Below, piece after piece: positions 6,528 through 13,779 of a DNA stretch of 14,060 bases. The DNA comes from UBA5734 sp964528645 (lineage in GTDB: Bacteria > Bacillota > Clostridia > Saccharofermentanales > UBA5734). Position 1 is the stretch's first letter; each line of letters begins with the position of its first letter. Position numbers and translations under genes: made by a program. The stretch is from NCBI GenBank assembly GCA_964528645.1, contig CAZGSR010000052.1, positions 1 to 14,060 on the forward strand. The letters run 5' to 3'. The notes beneath the pieces were generated by a model. The model had not been told where the DNA came from, did not search any database, and was given only the letters and a program-made list of their open reading frames with translations.

Positions 6528-7468
6528 GTGTCTTCTGGTTCTCCTTTAATGGGATCACCCCACTGATCCTGCTCGTTCTCCTGGGTTTTTCGCTTAAACA
6601 TTACAAAATCATCGACCAGACCATGATCGACAAAACCACCAGTTTCCTGTTCAAGGTGGCTTTTCCAGTTGCCCTGTTCAATTCGATCAACAAAATCGAA
6701 ATCAGTGAATACTTCAATCCCGGCATGTTCATTTTTGCCATTGGTACCATCGTCGGCATTGTGGCGATCCTGATGCTGATCCTGCCGCGTTTTGTCACAG
6801 GCAACAAGCAGCGCGGCGCCATGGTCCAGGGGATCTACCGTGGCAATTACCTGCTCCTGGGCTATCCTTTGGCCCAGAATCTATTTGGCGAATCCGGCGT
6901 CGGCCCGACTGCGATGCTGCTGCCGATGGTCATTTTCACCTACAACGTCCTGGCTGTATTTGTGCTCGAGTATTATCGCGGTGAAGAAGCCAAGGTCAAG
7001 TACTTGAAAGTCTTGGCCGGTCTCGTCAGAAACCCCCTGATCATTGGCGCGATCATCGGGGCCCTGTTCTCCTGGTCGCCCTGGAGCTTGCCGTTGTTTC
7101 TCTCCCGGGCGGTCGATGATGTCGGCAAGATTGCCAATCCGATGGCCCTGATCCTGCTCGGTGGCCAGTTCAACTGGAGCCGTCTGGAAGGACGGATCTC
7201 CCTTCTGGCCTGGGCGATTTCCCTGCGTGAATTCGTCATCCCGACCCTGACGACCCTGGCAGCCGTTGCCCTTGGTTTTCGCGGTCCGGAGCTGGGCGCT
7301 CTGTTCATCCTGTTTGCCTCGCCGACCGCGGTGACCAGTTTTATCATGGCCAAGACCATGAACAGCGACAGCGACCTGGCCAGCCAGATCGTCCTGGGTA
7401 CGACCCTTATTTCAGGTTTTTCCCTTTTCCTGGGTATTTACATCCTCAGAGCCTTGGCCTTGATTTGA
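6524..7468 (+). CDS. AEC-family (auxin efflux carrier-like) membrane transporter
   Basis: 314 residues, very hydrophobic, with about ten membrane segments arranged as two five-helix halves. Segments are visible near 10-25, 39-57, 68-88, 127-150, 170-186, 205-215, 228-255, 260-283 and 290-312. Family features include the N-terminal LLGFSLKHYKIID, a Pro-containing NPLIIGAIIGALFSW (170-184), NPMALILLGGQF and the conserved SPTAVTSFIMAKTM near the C-terminus. AEC proteins carry organic acids such as malate or malonate, amino acids or peptides; this substrate cannot be told. The start overlaps the exonuclease stop (ATGA), so translation is coupled. The gcv promoter begins within the last codons of this gene. 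Confidence 0.88.
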   Translation: MSVFWFSFNGITPLILLVLLGFSLKHYKIIDQTMIDKTTSFLFKVAFPVALFNSINKIEISEYFNPGMFIFAIGTIVGIVAILMLILPRFVTGNKQRGAMVQGIYRGNYLLLGYPLAQNLFGESGVGPTAMLLPMVIFTYNVLAVFVLEYYRGEEAKVKYLKVLAGLVRNPLIIGAIIGALFSWSPWSLPLFLSRAVDDVGKIANPMALILLGGQFNWSRLEGRISLLAWAISLREFVIPTLTTLAAVALGFRGPELGALFILFASPTAVTSFIMAKTMNSDSDLASQIVLGTTLISGFSLFLGIYILRALALI

Positions 7469-7483
7469 AAACAATCGTATAAT
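7454..7483 (+). promoter_or_regulatory. Promoter of the gcv operon
   Basis: TTGGCC (7454-7459) and a perfect TATAAT (7478-7483) are separated by 18 bases. The -35 lies inside the last codons of the transporter gene. Transcription would start near 7490, giving a leader of about 70 bases, too short for the usual glycine riboswitch. Confidence 0.7.
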
Positions 7484-7501
7484 GGATGTGCGGGCCAAAG
7501 A

Positions 7502-7541
7502 AGGCCTGGCTGAATGCGGACAGACCTTTGCATCAGGGCCT
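7502..7541 (+). promoter_or_regulatory. Bulged stem-loop in the gcvT leader
   Basis: The leader can form a long interrupted stem: AGGCC/GGCCT (7502-7506 with 7537-7541), CTG/CAG (7510-7512 with 7534-7536), ATGC/GCAT (7514-7517 with 7530-7533) and GG/CC at the tip. It ends six bases before the GGAGGG ribosome site of gcvT. A competing GGCC/GGCC pairing with 7493-7496 is possible. No T-run follows, so it is not a terminator. A regulatory role is only a suggestion. Confidence 0.35.
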
Positions 7542-7558
7542 GGTATGGAGGGATCTTC

Positions 7559-8854
7559 ATGGCAGAACAGACACCGCTCTACAGGGAACATCTCCAGCTC
7601 TCCGGAAAAATGGTCGAATTTGCCGGCTTTATCCTGCCGGTGCAATATCCAGACGGGATCAGTGTTGAACACCTCGCTGTCCGGCAGTCGGCGGGCCTGT
7701 TCGATGTCTCGCATATGGGCGAGATCGAGGTCAGCGGCGAGCAGACGTATGCGTTCCTGGACTATCTATTATCCCGCAGCCTGGCTAAAATCGACACGGC
7801 CATCGCCAATCAGCGTGCCCTGTATGCCGTGATGTGTGCGGCCGATGGCACGGCTGTCGACGATCTCCTGATCTATCCCTTGTCGCCAACCCGCTGCCTG
7901 TTGATTGTCAATGCGGCCAACATCGCTGCTGACGAGGCCCATATCCGGGCGGTCGCCGATGAATGGGCCCGTGTGGATATCCTGCCCGCCGACCTTGCGA
8001 TCGAAAACTTCTCCGACCGCTGGGCCCAGCTTGCCTTGCAAGGCCCGCAGAGCCTTCAGGTCCTGACGAAAATTGCAGCCGGCCTGGCTGGCACATCTGC
8101 GTCTTCGACTGTGGCGGCCAGATTTGCCGCTGACAAGCTGGCCTGGGTGGCCCAGTTATCCACATTAAAGAAATACCAGTTCACCTATCTGCCCCTGGCA
8201 TTGCTGCTGGGTGAATCTTATGACGGTCCCACGCATCTGATGGCGGATGATTTCGAGGCAGGTGGTTCAACCGTTCTGGTTTCGCGTACGGGCTATACCG
8301 GTGAGGATGGCTTTGAGTTCTACCTCCGCCCTGAGTCCGCTCCTTTGCTCTGGCGCATGCTTGTAGCAGCCGGCGCCAGACCCGCCGGCCTGGGTGCTCG
8401 CGACACGTTGCGCCTGGAGGCAGGCATGCCTCTTTACGGCCATGAACTGAGCCGCACGATCACCCCGCGTGAAGCCGGTCTCGACCGCTTCCTCGCTCTC
8501 GACAAGGCTTCGTTTGTCGGCCAGGCCGGACTATTAGCCGAGCCGACCCGACAGCTGATTGGCCTGGTCTCCCTGGGCAAATCGATTCCACGCGCCGGAT
8601 ACCCAGTCCTCTCTGGTGACCAGGTGATCGGTGCTGTGACATCCGGGACTTTTTCGCCCAGCTTGAACAAAGGCATCGCCCTGGCCCTGGTCGAGCGCAA
8701 CGCAATTCCAGCCGATGACCTCGGCCTGCCCTCTGCCGGTTACCTGGCCGCCCTTCCTGCTGACGTTGACCATGCCGCTGCACTCCACACCCTGGCCATC
8801 GAAATCCGAGGCCGGGCGGAACCATTTGCCCTCTGCCTGACACCCTTCATATAA
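7559..8854 (+). CDS. gcvT: GcvT, aminomethyltransferase (glycine cleavage T protein), with insert
   Basis: Transfers the methylene group from the aminomethyl-lipoyl arm of GcvH to tetrahydrofolate and releases ammonia. The 431-residue protein contains LYREHLQLSGKMVEFAGFILPVQY (7-30), LFDVSHMGEIEV (47-58), the folate-site region IVNAANIAADEAH with D125 (116-128), LQGP (160-163), SRTGYTGEDGFEFYL (242-256), LGARDTLRLEAGMPLYGHEL (278-297) and the C-terminal LAIEIRGR...PF. Usual GcvT has about 360-375 residues. Here the stretch between LQGP and SRTGYTG is roughly 35 residues too long, and a further addition precedes the final strand. The ATG at 7559 is chosen because GGAGGG lies six bases before it; an in-frame ATG at 7514 falls inside the leader stem. 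It is the first gene of the gcv operon. Confidence 0.94.
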   Translation: MAEQTPLYREHLQLSGKMVEFAGFILPVQYPDGISVEHLAVRQSAGLFDVSHMGEIEVSGEQTYAFLDYLLSRSLAKIDTAIANQRALYAVMCAADGTAVDDLLIYPLSPTRCLLIVNAANIAADEAHIRAVADEWARVDILPADLAIENFSDRWAQLALQGPQSLQVLTKIAAGLAGTSASSTVAARFAADKLAWVAQLSTLKKYQFTYLPLALLLGESYDGPTHLMADDFEAGGSTVLVSRTGYTGEDGFEFYLRPESAPLLWRMLVAAGARPAGLGARDTLRLEAGMPLYGHELSRTITPREAGLDRFLALDKASFVGQAGLLAEPTRQLIGLVSLGKSIPRAGYPVLSGDQVIGAVTSGTFSPSLNKGIALALVERNAIPADDLGLPSAGYLAALPADVDHAAALHTLAIEIRGRAEPFALCLTPFI

Positions 8855-8872
8855 TTCACTGCCCTTGATTTG

Positions 8873-8885
8873 AAAGGAGGCCTTT
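8873..8885 (+). promoter_or_regulatory. gcvH ribosome site inside a small hairpin
   Basis: AAAGG (8873-8877) and CCTTT (8881-8885) are complementary around the loop AGG, so the strong AAAGGAGG site of gcvH is folded into a five-pair hairpin. The ATG at 8890 is nine bases after the site and fits better than the TTG at 8884, which would be only three bases away. Confidence 0.35.
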
Positions 8886-8889
8886 GACC

Positions 8890-9270
8890 ATGTCCAGCAT
8901 TCCTCAGGAACTTCGCTATGCCAAAACCCATGAATGGGTCCAGCTGACCGGCAACCTGATCCGGATCGGTATCACGGACCATGCCCAGTGCGAGTTAGGT
9001 GACCTTGTTTTTGCCGAGGCCAAACCGGCTGGAACGCCGGTCAAGCCTGGCCAGGTCATCGGCAGTGTCGAATCGGTCAAGACAGCCTCCGACCTGTACA
9101 GCCCGGCAGATGGTGTCGTTGCCGCAAGCAACGCCAGCCTGGCTGACCAGCCGGAGCAGATCAACTCGGATCCCTATGCCAGCTGGTTTGTCGAGATCGA
9201 ATTAGCCGCTGCCGAGTGGCCGGCCGGCCTGATGACTGCCGCCGAATACAAGACCTTCATCGGGGAGTGA
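8890..9270 (+). CDS. gcvH: GcvH, glycine cleavage H protein (lipoyl carrier)
   Basis: Small cytoplasmic carrier whose lipoyl-lysine shuttles the aminomethyl group and electrons between the P, T and L proteins. The 126-residue protein has the usual length and motifs: RYAKTHEWV (9-17), IGITDHAQCELGDLVFAE (26-43) and the lipoylation site GSVESVKTASDLYSP with K64 as the modified lysine, then INSDPYASWFVEI. It lies 35 bases after gcvT and four bases before the GTG of gcvPA. No lipoate ligase or L protein gene is seen in the window, so lipoylation and reoxidation must be supplied from elsewhere. Confidence 0.96.
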   Translation: MSSIPQELRYAKTHEWVQLTGNLIRIGITDHAQCELGDLVFAEAKPAGTPVKPGQVIGSVESVKTASDLYSPADGVVAASNASLADQPEQINSDPYASWFVEIELAAAEWPAGLMTAAEYKTFIGE

Positions 9271-9274
9271 GGCT

Positions 9275-10666
9275 GTGAGCGGCTTTGTGCCGATCCTGCC
9301 GCAGGAACGCCAGCAGATGCTGGCAGCGGTGGGAATCAGCCATCCTGAGTCCCTGTTTGATCCGATCCCGCCCGAGGTCCGCTGGCCTGGTGGTGGCACA
9401 GATCCCTACACTGCGCCGGCTCGGTCCGAGATGGCCGTGATTCGTGAGCTGAAAGCCCTGGCAGACAAAAATGCCAGTACGACGAGCCATGCCTGTTTTC
9501 TGGGGGCCGGGGCTTATGACCACTACATCCCCGCAGCAGTCGACCACCTCGTCTCCCGCCAGGAATTCCTGACTGCCTATACGCCCTACCAGCCGGAAAT
9601 CAGCCAGGGCACTTTGCAGGCGATCTTTGAATTTCAGAGTTTCATCTGCCGTCTGACTGGTCTGCCGATTGCCAACTCGTCGATGTACGACGGTGCCTCG
9701 GCAGCTGCCGAAGCGTTCCTGATGACAATCCGCCAGACGGGCCGCAGCAAGGTTTTTCTCGCTGGTGCGGTTCATCCTGACACTCGCGCGGTCGTGCGAA
9801 CTTACCTCGAGGCCCAGAATTTTACAGTCGAGGAATCCCCCTGGCCTGCAGCTGGTCTGGTCTGGCCGGATGATCTCTCCGGCTATGCCGGTGTCCTGGT
9901 CCAGAATCCTGACTTTTTCGGTCGTGTCCATGACCTGGCACCTCTGGTGGCCGATGTTCATGCTGCGGGCGCCCTGGCAGTGGCCAGCTGTGATCCGATC
10001 AGCCTGGCACTTTTGCAGCCGCCTGGCGAACTGGGCTTTGATATCGCCATAGGCGAGGCCCAGGTCCTTGGCAACAGCCTGTCCTATGGTGGCCCCTATG
10101 TCGGCTATCTCGCTGCACGCGAAACCTTGCTGCGTAAAATGCCTGGCCGCATCGCCGGTGAAACCATCGACCGTGCGGGCCGGCGCTGCTTTGTCCTGAC
10201 GATCCAGGCCCGTGAGCAGCATATCCGTCGTGAAAAGGCGACATCCAATATCTGCACCAGCCAGGCCCTCTGCGCCCTGAAAGCGACGATCAGCCTGGCC
10301 CTTTTGGGTGGCAGCGGCCTTTTCGAAATGGCATCCCAGTCGGCGGCCAAGGCTATCTATCTCCAGCAGCAGCTGGTGGCGACAGGATTGTTCGAAGCAA
10401 TGGACAACTGGCCGGTTTTCCGCGAATTTGCCGTCCGCCTGGCCGGTGACGCCAGGGCATCTGCAAAGTCAATGCTGGCTCGACTGAATGCGTACCTGCT
10501 CGAAAATGGCCTGATTGGTGGCCTTGACCTGGGTACCGTCCATTCGAGCTTGGAGGATTGCTGGCTCCTGGCCGTGACAGAGAAACGGACCCGCGCGGAA
10601 ATGGATCTTTTAGTCGCATCTGTGCGCGACTTTTTTGCCCGGGCAGGGAAGGAGGGCAGCGTATGA
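9275..10666 (+). CDS. gcvPA: GcvPA, glycine decarboxylase subunit 1
   Basis: N-terminal half of the split P protein, the PLP enzyme that decarboxylates glycine and passes the aminomethyl group to GcvH. The 463-residue protein has the family opening FVPILPQERQQMLAAVGI and LFDPIPPEVR (28-37). It also has FLGAGAYDHYIPAAVDHLVSRQEFLTAYTPYQPEISQGTLQAIFEFQ (75-121) and SSMYDGASAAAEA (135-147), and later an INLALLG-like segment (ISLALLGGSGLFEMA). This subunit lacks the PLP lysine, which is in GcvPB. Translation starts at a GTG preceded by GGGGAG. The stop overlaps the gcvPB ATG by four bases, fitting equimolar synthesis of the alpha2-beta2 enzyme. Confidence 0.95.
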   Translation: MSGFVPILPQERQQMLAAVGISHPESLFDPIPPEVRWPGGGTDPYTAPARSEMAVIRELKALADKNASTTSHACFLGAGAYDHYIPAAVDHLVSRQEFLTAYTPYQPEISQGTLQAIFEFQSFICRLTGLPIANSSMYDGASAAAEAFLMTIRQTGRSKVFLAGAVHPDTRAVVRTYLEAQNFTVEESPWPAAGLVWPDDLSGYAGVLVQNPDFFGRVHDLAPLVADVHAAGALAVASCDPISLALLQPPGELGFDIAIGEAQVLGNSLSYGGPYVGYLAARETLLRKMPGRIAGETIDRAGRRCFVLTIQAREQHIRREKATSNICTSQALCALKATISLALLGGSGLFEMASQSAAKAIYLQQQLVATGLFEAMDNWPVFREFAVRLAGDARASAKSMLARLNAYLLENGLIGGLDLGTVHSSLEDCWLLAVTEKRTRAEMDLLVASVRDFFARAGKEGSV

Positions 10667-12135
10667 GATTCCATCCTGACCAGACCCCGGATCCCGATAC
10701 CGTCCTGGTTTTTGAACGTGGACAATCGGAGCGTCCGAGCCGTCTGCTCGACCCATCCGATGTTCCGGCGCTGGATCTGGCTTCCTACTACGGCGTAGCA
10801 GCCCGCGGCCAGTCCGCCAGGATTCCCGACCTGGCCGAACCGGAGATTGTGCGTCATTACACAGCTTTATCGCGCAAGAATTTCGGTGTCGACAGTGGCC
10901 CCTATCCACTTGGCTCCTGCACCATGAAATACAACCCCAAGGTCCATGAGACCCTGGCCTCGCTGCCCGGGTTTGCCGGCACCCACCCCTTGCAGGGTGA
11001 TGCGGCCAGCCAGGGCAACCTCGAACTGATGGCCCGGCTCGAAGCCCAGCTCTGCGCGATCTGTGGGGTTGACCGCTTCACCTTCCAGCCCTCGGCCGGT
11101 GCCCATGGCGAATGGACCGGCCTTCTGATGATCAAAGCCTACCACGAGAGCCGTGGCGACCATCAGCGCACGGTGATGCTGGTGCCCGATTCTGCGCACG
11201 GCACCAATCCCGCCTCAGCTGCGATGGTCGGCTACGAGGTGCGCCAGATCGCATCCGGCCCGGATGGCATGGTCGACCTCTCTGCCCTCGAAGCTGCGCT
11301 GGATGATCGCTGCGCCGGCCTGATGCTGACCAATCCCAATACCCTCGGCCTGTTTGAAAAGAACATCACGCGCATCGCCGAACTGGTCCACAATGCTGGC
11401 GGCCAGCTGTACTATGATGGCGCCAACATCAATGCCATCCTGATGCAGGCCCGACCCGGTGATATGGGCTTTGACGTCGTCCACCTCAATTTGCACAAGA
11501 CCTTCTCCACCCCGCATGGCGGTGGCGGACCCGGCAGTGGTCCGGTCGGAGTCAAGTCCCACCTGGTCCCGTTCCTGCCTGTGCCCATCGTCACCCAGCT
11601 GTCGGACGGTACCTATGCGCTGGATGATCAACGACCCCTGTCGGTCGGTCGCGTGCGCAGTTTCCATGGCAGTTTCGGCGTCCTGGTCCGCGCGTATGCC
11701 TACATCCTGGCCAATGGAGCCGCTGGCCTGCGCGAGGTCTCCGAAGCGGCAGTTGCCAATGCCAATTACCTGCTGGCCCGGTTGCGCGAGGCCTATGACT
11801 TGCCCTTTGACCAGCCCTGCCTGCACGAGTTCGTCCTTTCCGGCACGCGCCAGAAAGCGCTCGGCTGCAGCACGATGGATATCGCCAAGCGCCTGATCGA
11901 CTATGGTTACCACCCGCCGACGGTCTATTTCCCGCTGATTGTCAAGGAAGCGATGATGGTCGAACCGACAGAGACTGAGACGCGCGAGGGCCTCGAGGGC
12001 CTGGTCGAGGCGCTGCTGGCGATCGCCCGTGAGGTCGAGACTCAGCCGGACTTGCTCCACGATGCGCCGCATCACACGCCGATCTCACGGCCAGATGAGT
12101 TGCGCGCCGCAAAAGATCCGGTCCTTTCCCGTTGA
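10663..12135 (+). CDS. gcvPB: GcvPB, glycine decarboxylase subunit 2 (PLP-binding)
   Basis: C-terminal half of the split P protein, carrying the cofactor. The 490-residue protein shows PYPLGSCTMKYNPK (80-93), the PSAGAHGEWTGL segment (143-154), DSAHGTNPASAAM (176-188), LTNPNTLGLFE (222-232), and the PLP site DVVHLNLHKTFSTPHGGGGPG (271-291) with K279 as the Schiff-base lysine. It ends in the usual region LIVKEAMMVEPTETET. The frame is open upstream to 10558, but the ATG at 10663 has AAGGAGG seven bases before it and overlaps the gcvPA stop (ATGA), so it is the start. Last of the four gcv genes; a HIRAN-like gene begins six bases after its stop. Confidence 0.96.
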   Translation: MRFHPDQTPDPDTVLVFERGQSERPSRLLDPSDVPALDLASYYGVAARGQSARIPDLAEPEIVRHYTALSRKNFGVDSGPYPLGSCTMKYNPKVHETLASLPGFAGTHPLQGDAASQGNLELMARLEAQLCAICGVDRFTFQPSAGAHGEWTGLLMIKAYHESRGDHQRTVMLVPDSAHGTNPASAAMVGYEVRQIASGPDGMVDLSALEAALDDRCAGLMLTNPNTLGLFEKNITRIAELVHNAGGQLYYDGANINAILMQARPGDMGFDVVHLNLHKTFSTPHGGGGPGSGPVGVKSHLVPFLPVPIVTQLSDGTYALDDQRPLSVGRVRSFHGSFGVLVRAYAYILANGAAGLREVSEAAVANANYLLARLREAYDLPFDQPCLHEFVLSGTRQKALGCSTMDIAKRLIDYGYHPPTVYFPLIVKEAMMVEPTETETREGLEGLVEALLAIAREVETQPDLLHDAPHHTPISRPDELRAAKDPVLSR

Positions 12136-12141
12136 GCGCCC

Positions 12142-12741
12142 GTGATCATAGACCCATGGCTTGATTCTTTCTCAATCCCGGCTGGTCCGGTCACGTTCAT
12201 CTGGACCGTGAGCCTGGCCATGACGGGCAGATTGCCTTGGAAAGTCGTCGCAGACCAGCTGCAACCGGGCGATCCGGTCCATCTCGTTCGGGAGCCGGTT
12301 AACCCGCACGATCCGCGCGCCATCCAGGTCTGCGACCGCGCAGGCTATCCCGCCGGCTATCTCTATGCGGCAGAGGCGGGCCTTTTGTATCTGCTCTTCG
12401 ATCATGATCCACCCCTCAGAGACCGGTCGATCGTCGAGTCGATCATTGGCCCTGGCCACAGCCGCAGGAGCCCGATCATCCGAGTCCGCCTCCAGCTCGA
12501 TCTCACCTCGGCCACGACGCTCGTCACCCTGCTGGCGATCCTCGTCCTCAAAGACGAATCCTTCCCCCGCCGCTTTGATTTCAAGCTCAATCCCTGGCTC
12601 ACACCGCTGTTGCCCCTGCATCAGGCCTACCGCAGGGCCCCGGACCAGTTTGTCCTGCCCGGAGCCATCGTCGAGCAGTGGCGCGGACTGGCCGCACAAG
12701 AACCAGATGGTTCAGGAGGACCACATGGCAGCTCCGATTGA
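12142..12741 (+). CDS. HIRAN-domain-like protein of unknown function
   Basis: 199 residues. The first third resembles a HIRAN domain: an opening beta-strand region (about 17-27), then LQPGDPVHLVREPVNPHDPRAIQV (40-63) and AGYPAGYLYAAEA (67-79), matching the L-x-x-G-(D/E)-x-(V/L)-x-L-x-R-E-P-x-N-x-x-D-x-x-A-(I/V) pattern. HIRAN domains bind DNA 3' ends in eukaryotic HLTF, while stand-alone bacterial copies are uncharacterised. Residues 80-199 carry no motif I recognise; a hydrophobic strand-rich segment (116-136) is present. The GTG at 12142 is six bases after the gcvPB stop but its ribosome site is weak, so translation probably relies on coupling; another start cannot be excluded. Its end overlaps the next gene by 17 bases. 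Confidence 0.7.
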   Translation: MIIDPWLDSFSIPAGPVTFIWTVSLAMTGRLPWKVVADQLQPGDPVHLVREPVNPHDPRAIQVCDRAGYPAGYLYAAEAGLLYLLFDHDPPLRDRSIVESIIGPGHSRRSPIIRVRLQLDLTSATTLVTLLAILVLKDESFPRRFDFKLNPWLTPLLPLHQAYRRAPDQFVLPGAIVEQWRGLAAQEPDGSGGPHGSSD

Positions 12742-13381
12742 TTTCAAGAAAAAAGACAAAGCCCTTTACAACCCGGGCGTGGAGCCGGAATTGATTGATG
12801 TGCCGGAGCTTTTATTCATCCAGATCGATGGCTGTGGCAATCCCAACGAACCGGATGGCGCCTACGCCGCGGCCATTTCTTTGCTGTACAGCCTCTCCTA
12901 TACGATCCGGATGAACAAATCCGGCGACACCGTTCCAGCCGGCTTTTTCGACTATGTTGTGCCGCCACTGGAGGGCCTGTGGTGGTTTCGCGATGAATCC
13001 ACCTATGATCCGGCGAAAAAAGATCAGCTCTGCTGGACGGCGATGATCCGCCAGCCCGAGTTCGTCACACCGGACTTGTTCACCTGGGCCCAGGCCCAAG
13101 TCCGGCGCAAAAAGCCGGCCCTTGATCCCGGCCAGGCCCGCCTCGTCCGCTGGCGCGAAGGCCTCTGCATCCAGGCGCTACACCTCGGTCCCTATGATAC
13201 TGAACCCGCCACCGTCGCCCGCATGGTCGAGCAGGCCACGGCCCTCGGTCTGCACGAAGAGCTGGCGACTGTCCAGCCGGATGGCACCCGCCGCCGCCAT
13301 CATGAAATCTATCTCAGCGACCCCGGTCGCGTCGCCCCGGACAAGCTCAAGACCATCATCCGCCACCCGGTGGCGAGGTGA
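12725..13381 (+). CDS. GyrI-like small-molecule-binding domain protein
   Basis: 218 residues. The N-terminus IDFKKKDKALYNPGVEPELIDVPELLFIQIDGCGNPNEPDGAYAAAISLLYSLSYTIR is typical of stand-alone proteins of the GyrI/SOUL-like superfamily (COG4832-type). Later come VVPPLEGLWWF (98-108), WTAMIRQPEFVTPDLF (122-137), the strand CIQALHLGPYDTEPATVARM (154-173) and a C-terminal HEIYLSDPGRVAPDKLKTIIRHPV. These domains bind aromatic or hydrophobic ligands, and some have hydrolase activity. No DNA-binding domain is fused here. The ATG at 12725 follows AGGAGG by six bases. The same frame is open upstream to 12365, but that part is a shadow of the HIRAN-like gene. Cotranscription with gcv is plausible; a role in glycine metabolism is not shown. 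Confidence 0.85.
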   Translation: MAAPIDFKKKDKALYNPGVEPELIDVPELLFIQIDGCGNPNEPDGAYAAAISLLYSLSYTIRMNKSGDTVPAGFFDYVVPPLEGLWWFRDESTYDPAKKDQLCWTAMIRQPEFVTPDLFTWAQAQVRRKKPALDPGQARLVRWREGLCIQALHLGPYDTEPATVARMVEQATALGLHEELATVQPDGTRRRHHEIYLSDPGRVAPDKLKTIIRHPVAR

Positions 13382-13498
13382 AATGGCTCTTTGCTTAATA
13401 CCGTGAAAGGCAGGTCAGAACTGGATTTCTTGCAGTCGCAGCCATTGATCAGCTTGACGGTCAATCAAGCAGTGAAACGTGTACCCTGGAACGTATAT

Positions 13499-13602
13499 TT
13501 TCCGCTCTGGGGGCCACCCGTCGCGCCATCCCTGGCCCCGATCCGTGCAATTTCCGCTCTGGGGACCACCCTTCGCTCAACCCCTGGCCCCGGATCGTGA
13601 AA
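13499..13602. repeat. Two tandem 52-bp repeat units
   Basis: Unit 1 is 13499-13550 and unit 2 is 13551-13602. Both open with TTTCCGCTCTGGGG and share CCACCC, CCTGGCCCCG and an ATC-(C)GTG-(C/A)AA end. Unit 1 contains GGGGCCA and TGGCCCC, which pair into a hairpin. The units are back to back with no spacer, so this is not a CRISPR array. Confidence 0.85.
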
Positions 13603-13623
13603 TTTCACAATTACGGGCCAGGG
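13582..13623. repeat. Nested palindrome (cruciform-capable)
   Basis: CCCTGGCCC (13582-13590) and GGGCCAGGG (13615-13623) are perfect inverted repeats. Exactly centred between them, six bases from each arm, is the 12-base palindrome GTGAAATTTCAC (13597-13608). The left arm is the end of 52-bp unit 2. No T-run follows, so it is not a standard terminator. Confidence 0.75.
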
Positions 13624-13649
13624 TGGTGTTTGACACTTATCCTGACACG

Positions 13650-13674
13650 AACCTCAAACCGCCTGCGGCTGTAG
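13650..13674. repeat. 25-bp direct repeat, left copy
   Basis: Begins AACCTCA and ends GCCTGCGGCTGTAG. The right copy is at 13780-13804, exactly 130 bases on, with 22 of 25 positions identical. The two copies bracket the strong terminator hairpin at 13705-13760. Confidence 0.75.
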
Positions 13675-13704
13675 GATCAGCAGGGTTCCTTATCTGAACT
13701 TCCG

Positions 13705-13760
13705 GAAAACGACCCCGACCTGAAAGTCGAAATTTCAAAAACCAGGTCGGGGTCGTTTTC
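13705..13760. terminator. Strong bidirectional terminator hairpin
   Basis: An 18-bp perfect inverted repeat: GAAAACGACCCCGACCTG (13705-13722) and its exact complement at 13743-13760, with a 20-base loop containing GAAATTTC. The stem ends in TTTT on the plus strand and, by symmetry, on the minus strand. It would stop transcripts from the gcv/HIRAN/GyrI operon and any transcript arriving from the right. Confidence 0.85.
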
Positions 13761-13779
13761 GTGCAACAACGAACTATCA

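Noticed and set aside
8845..8870. TATAAT-like bases near the end of gcvT (ATATAATT at about 8849-8856) as an internal promoter for gcvH.
   Set aside because: No -35-like hexamer at a proper distance was found; the bases are the gcvT stop context.
7458..8875. The 13-base string CCTTGATTTGAAA occurs before gcvT (7458-7470) and before gcvH (8863-8875).
   Set aside because: One or two identical 13-mers are expected by chance in a window this long, and the first copy covers transporter codons. No shared function is evident.
12365..12724. Upstream extension of the GyrI-like frame to 338 codons.
   Set aside because: The added part is low-complexity Ser/Arg/Pro sequence overlapping the HIRAN-like gene, while the ATG at 12725 has a strong ribosome site and begins the family homology.
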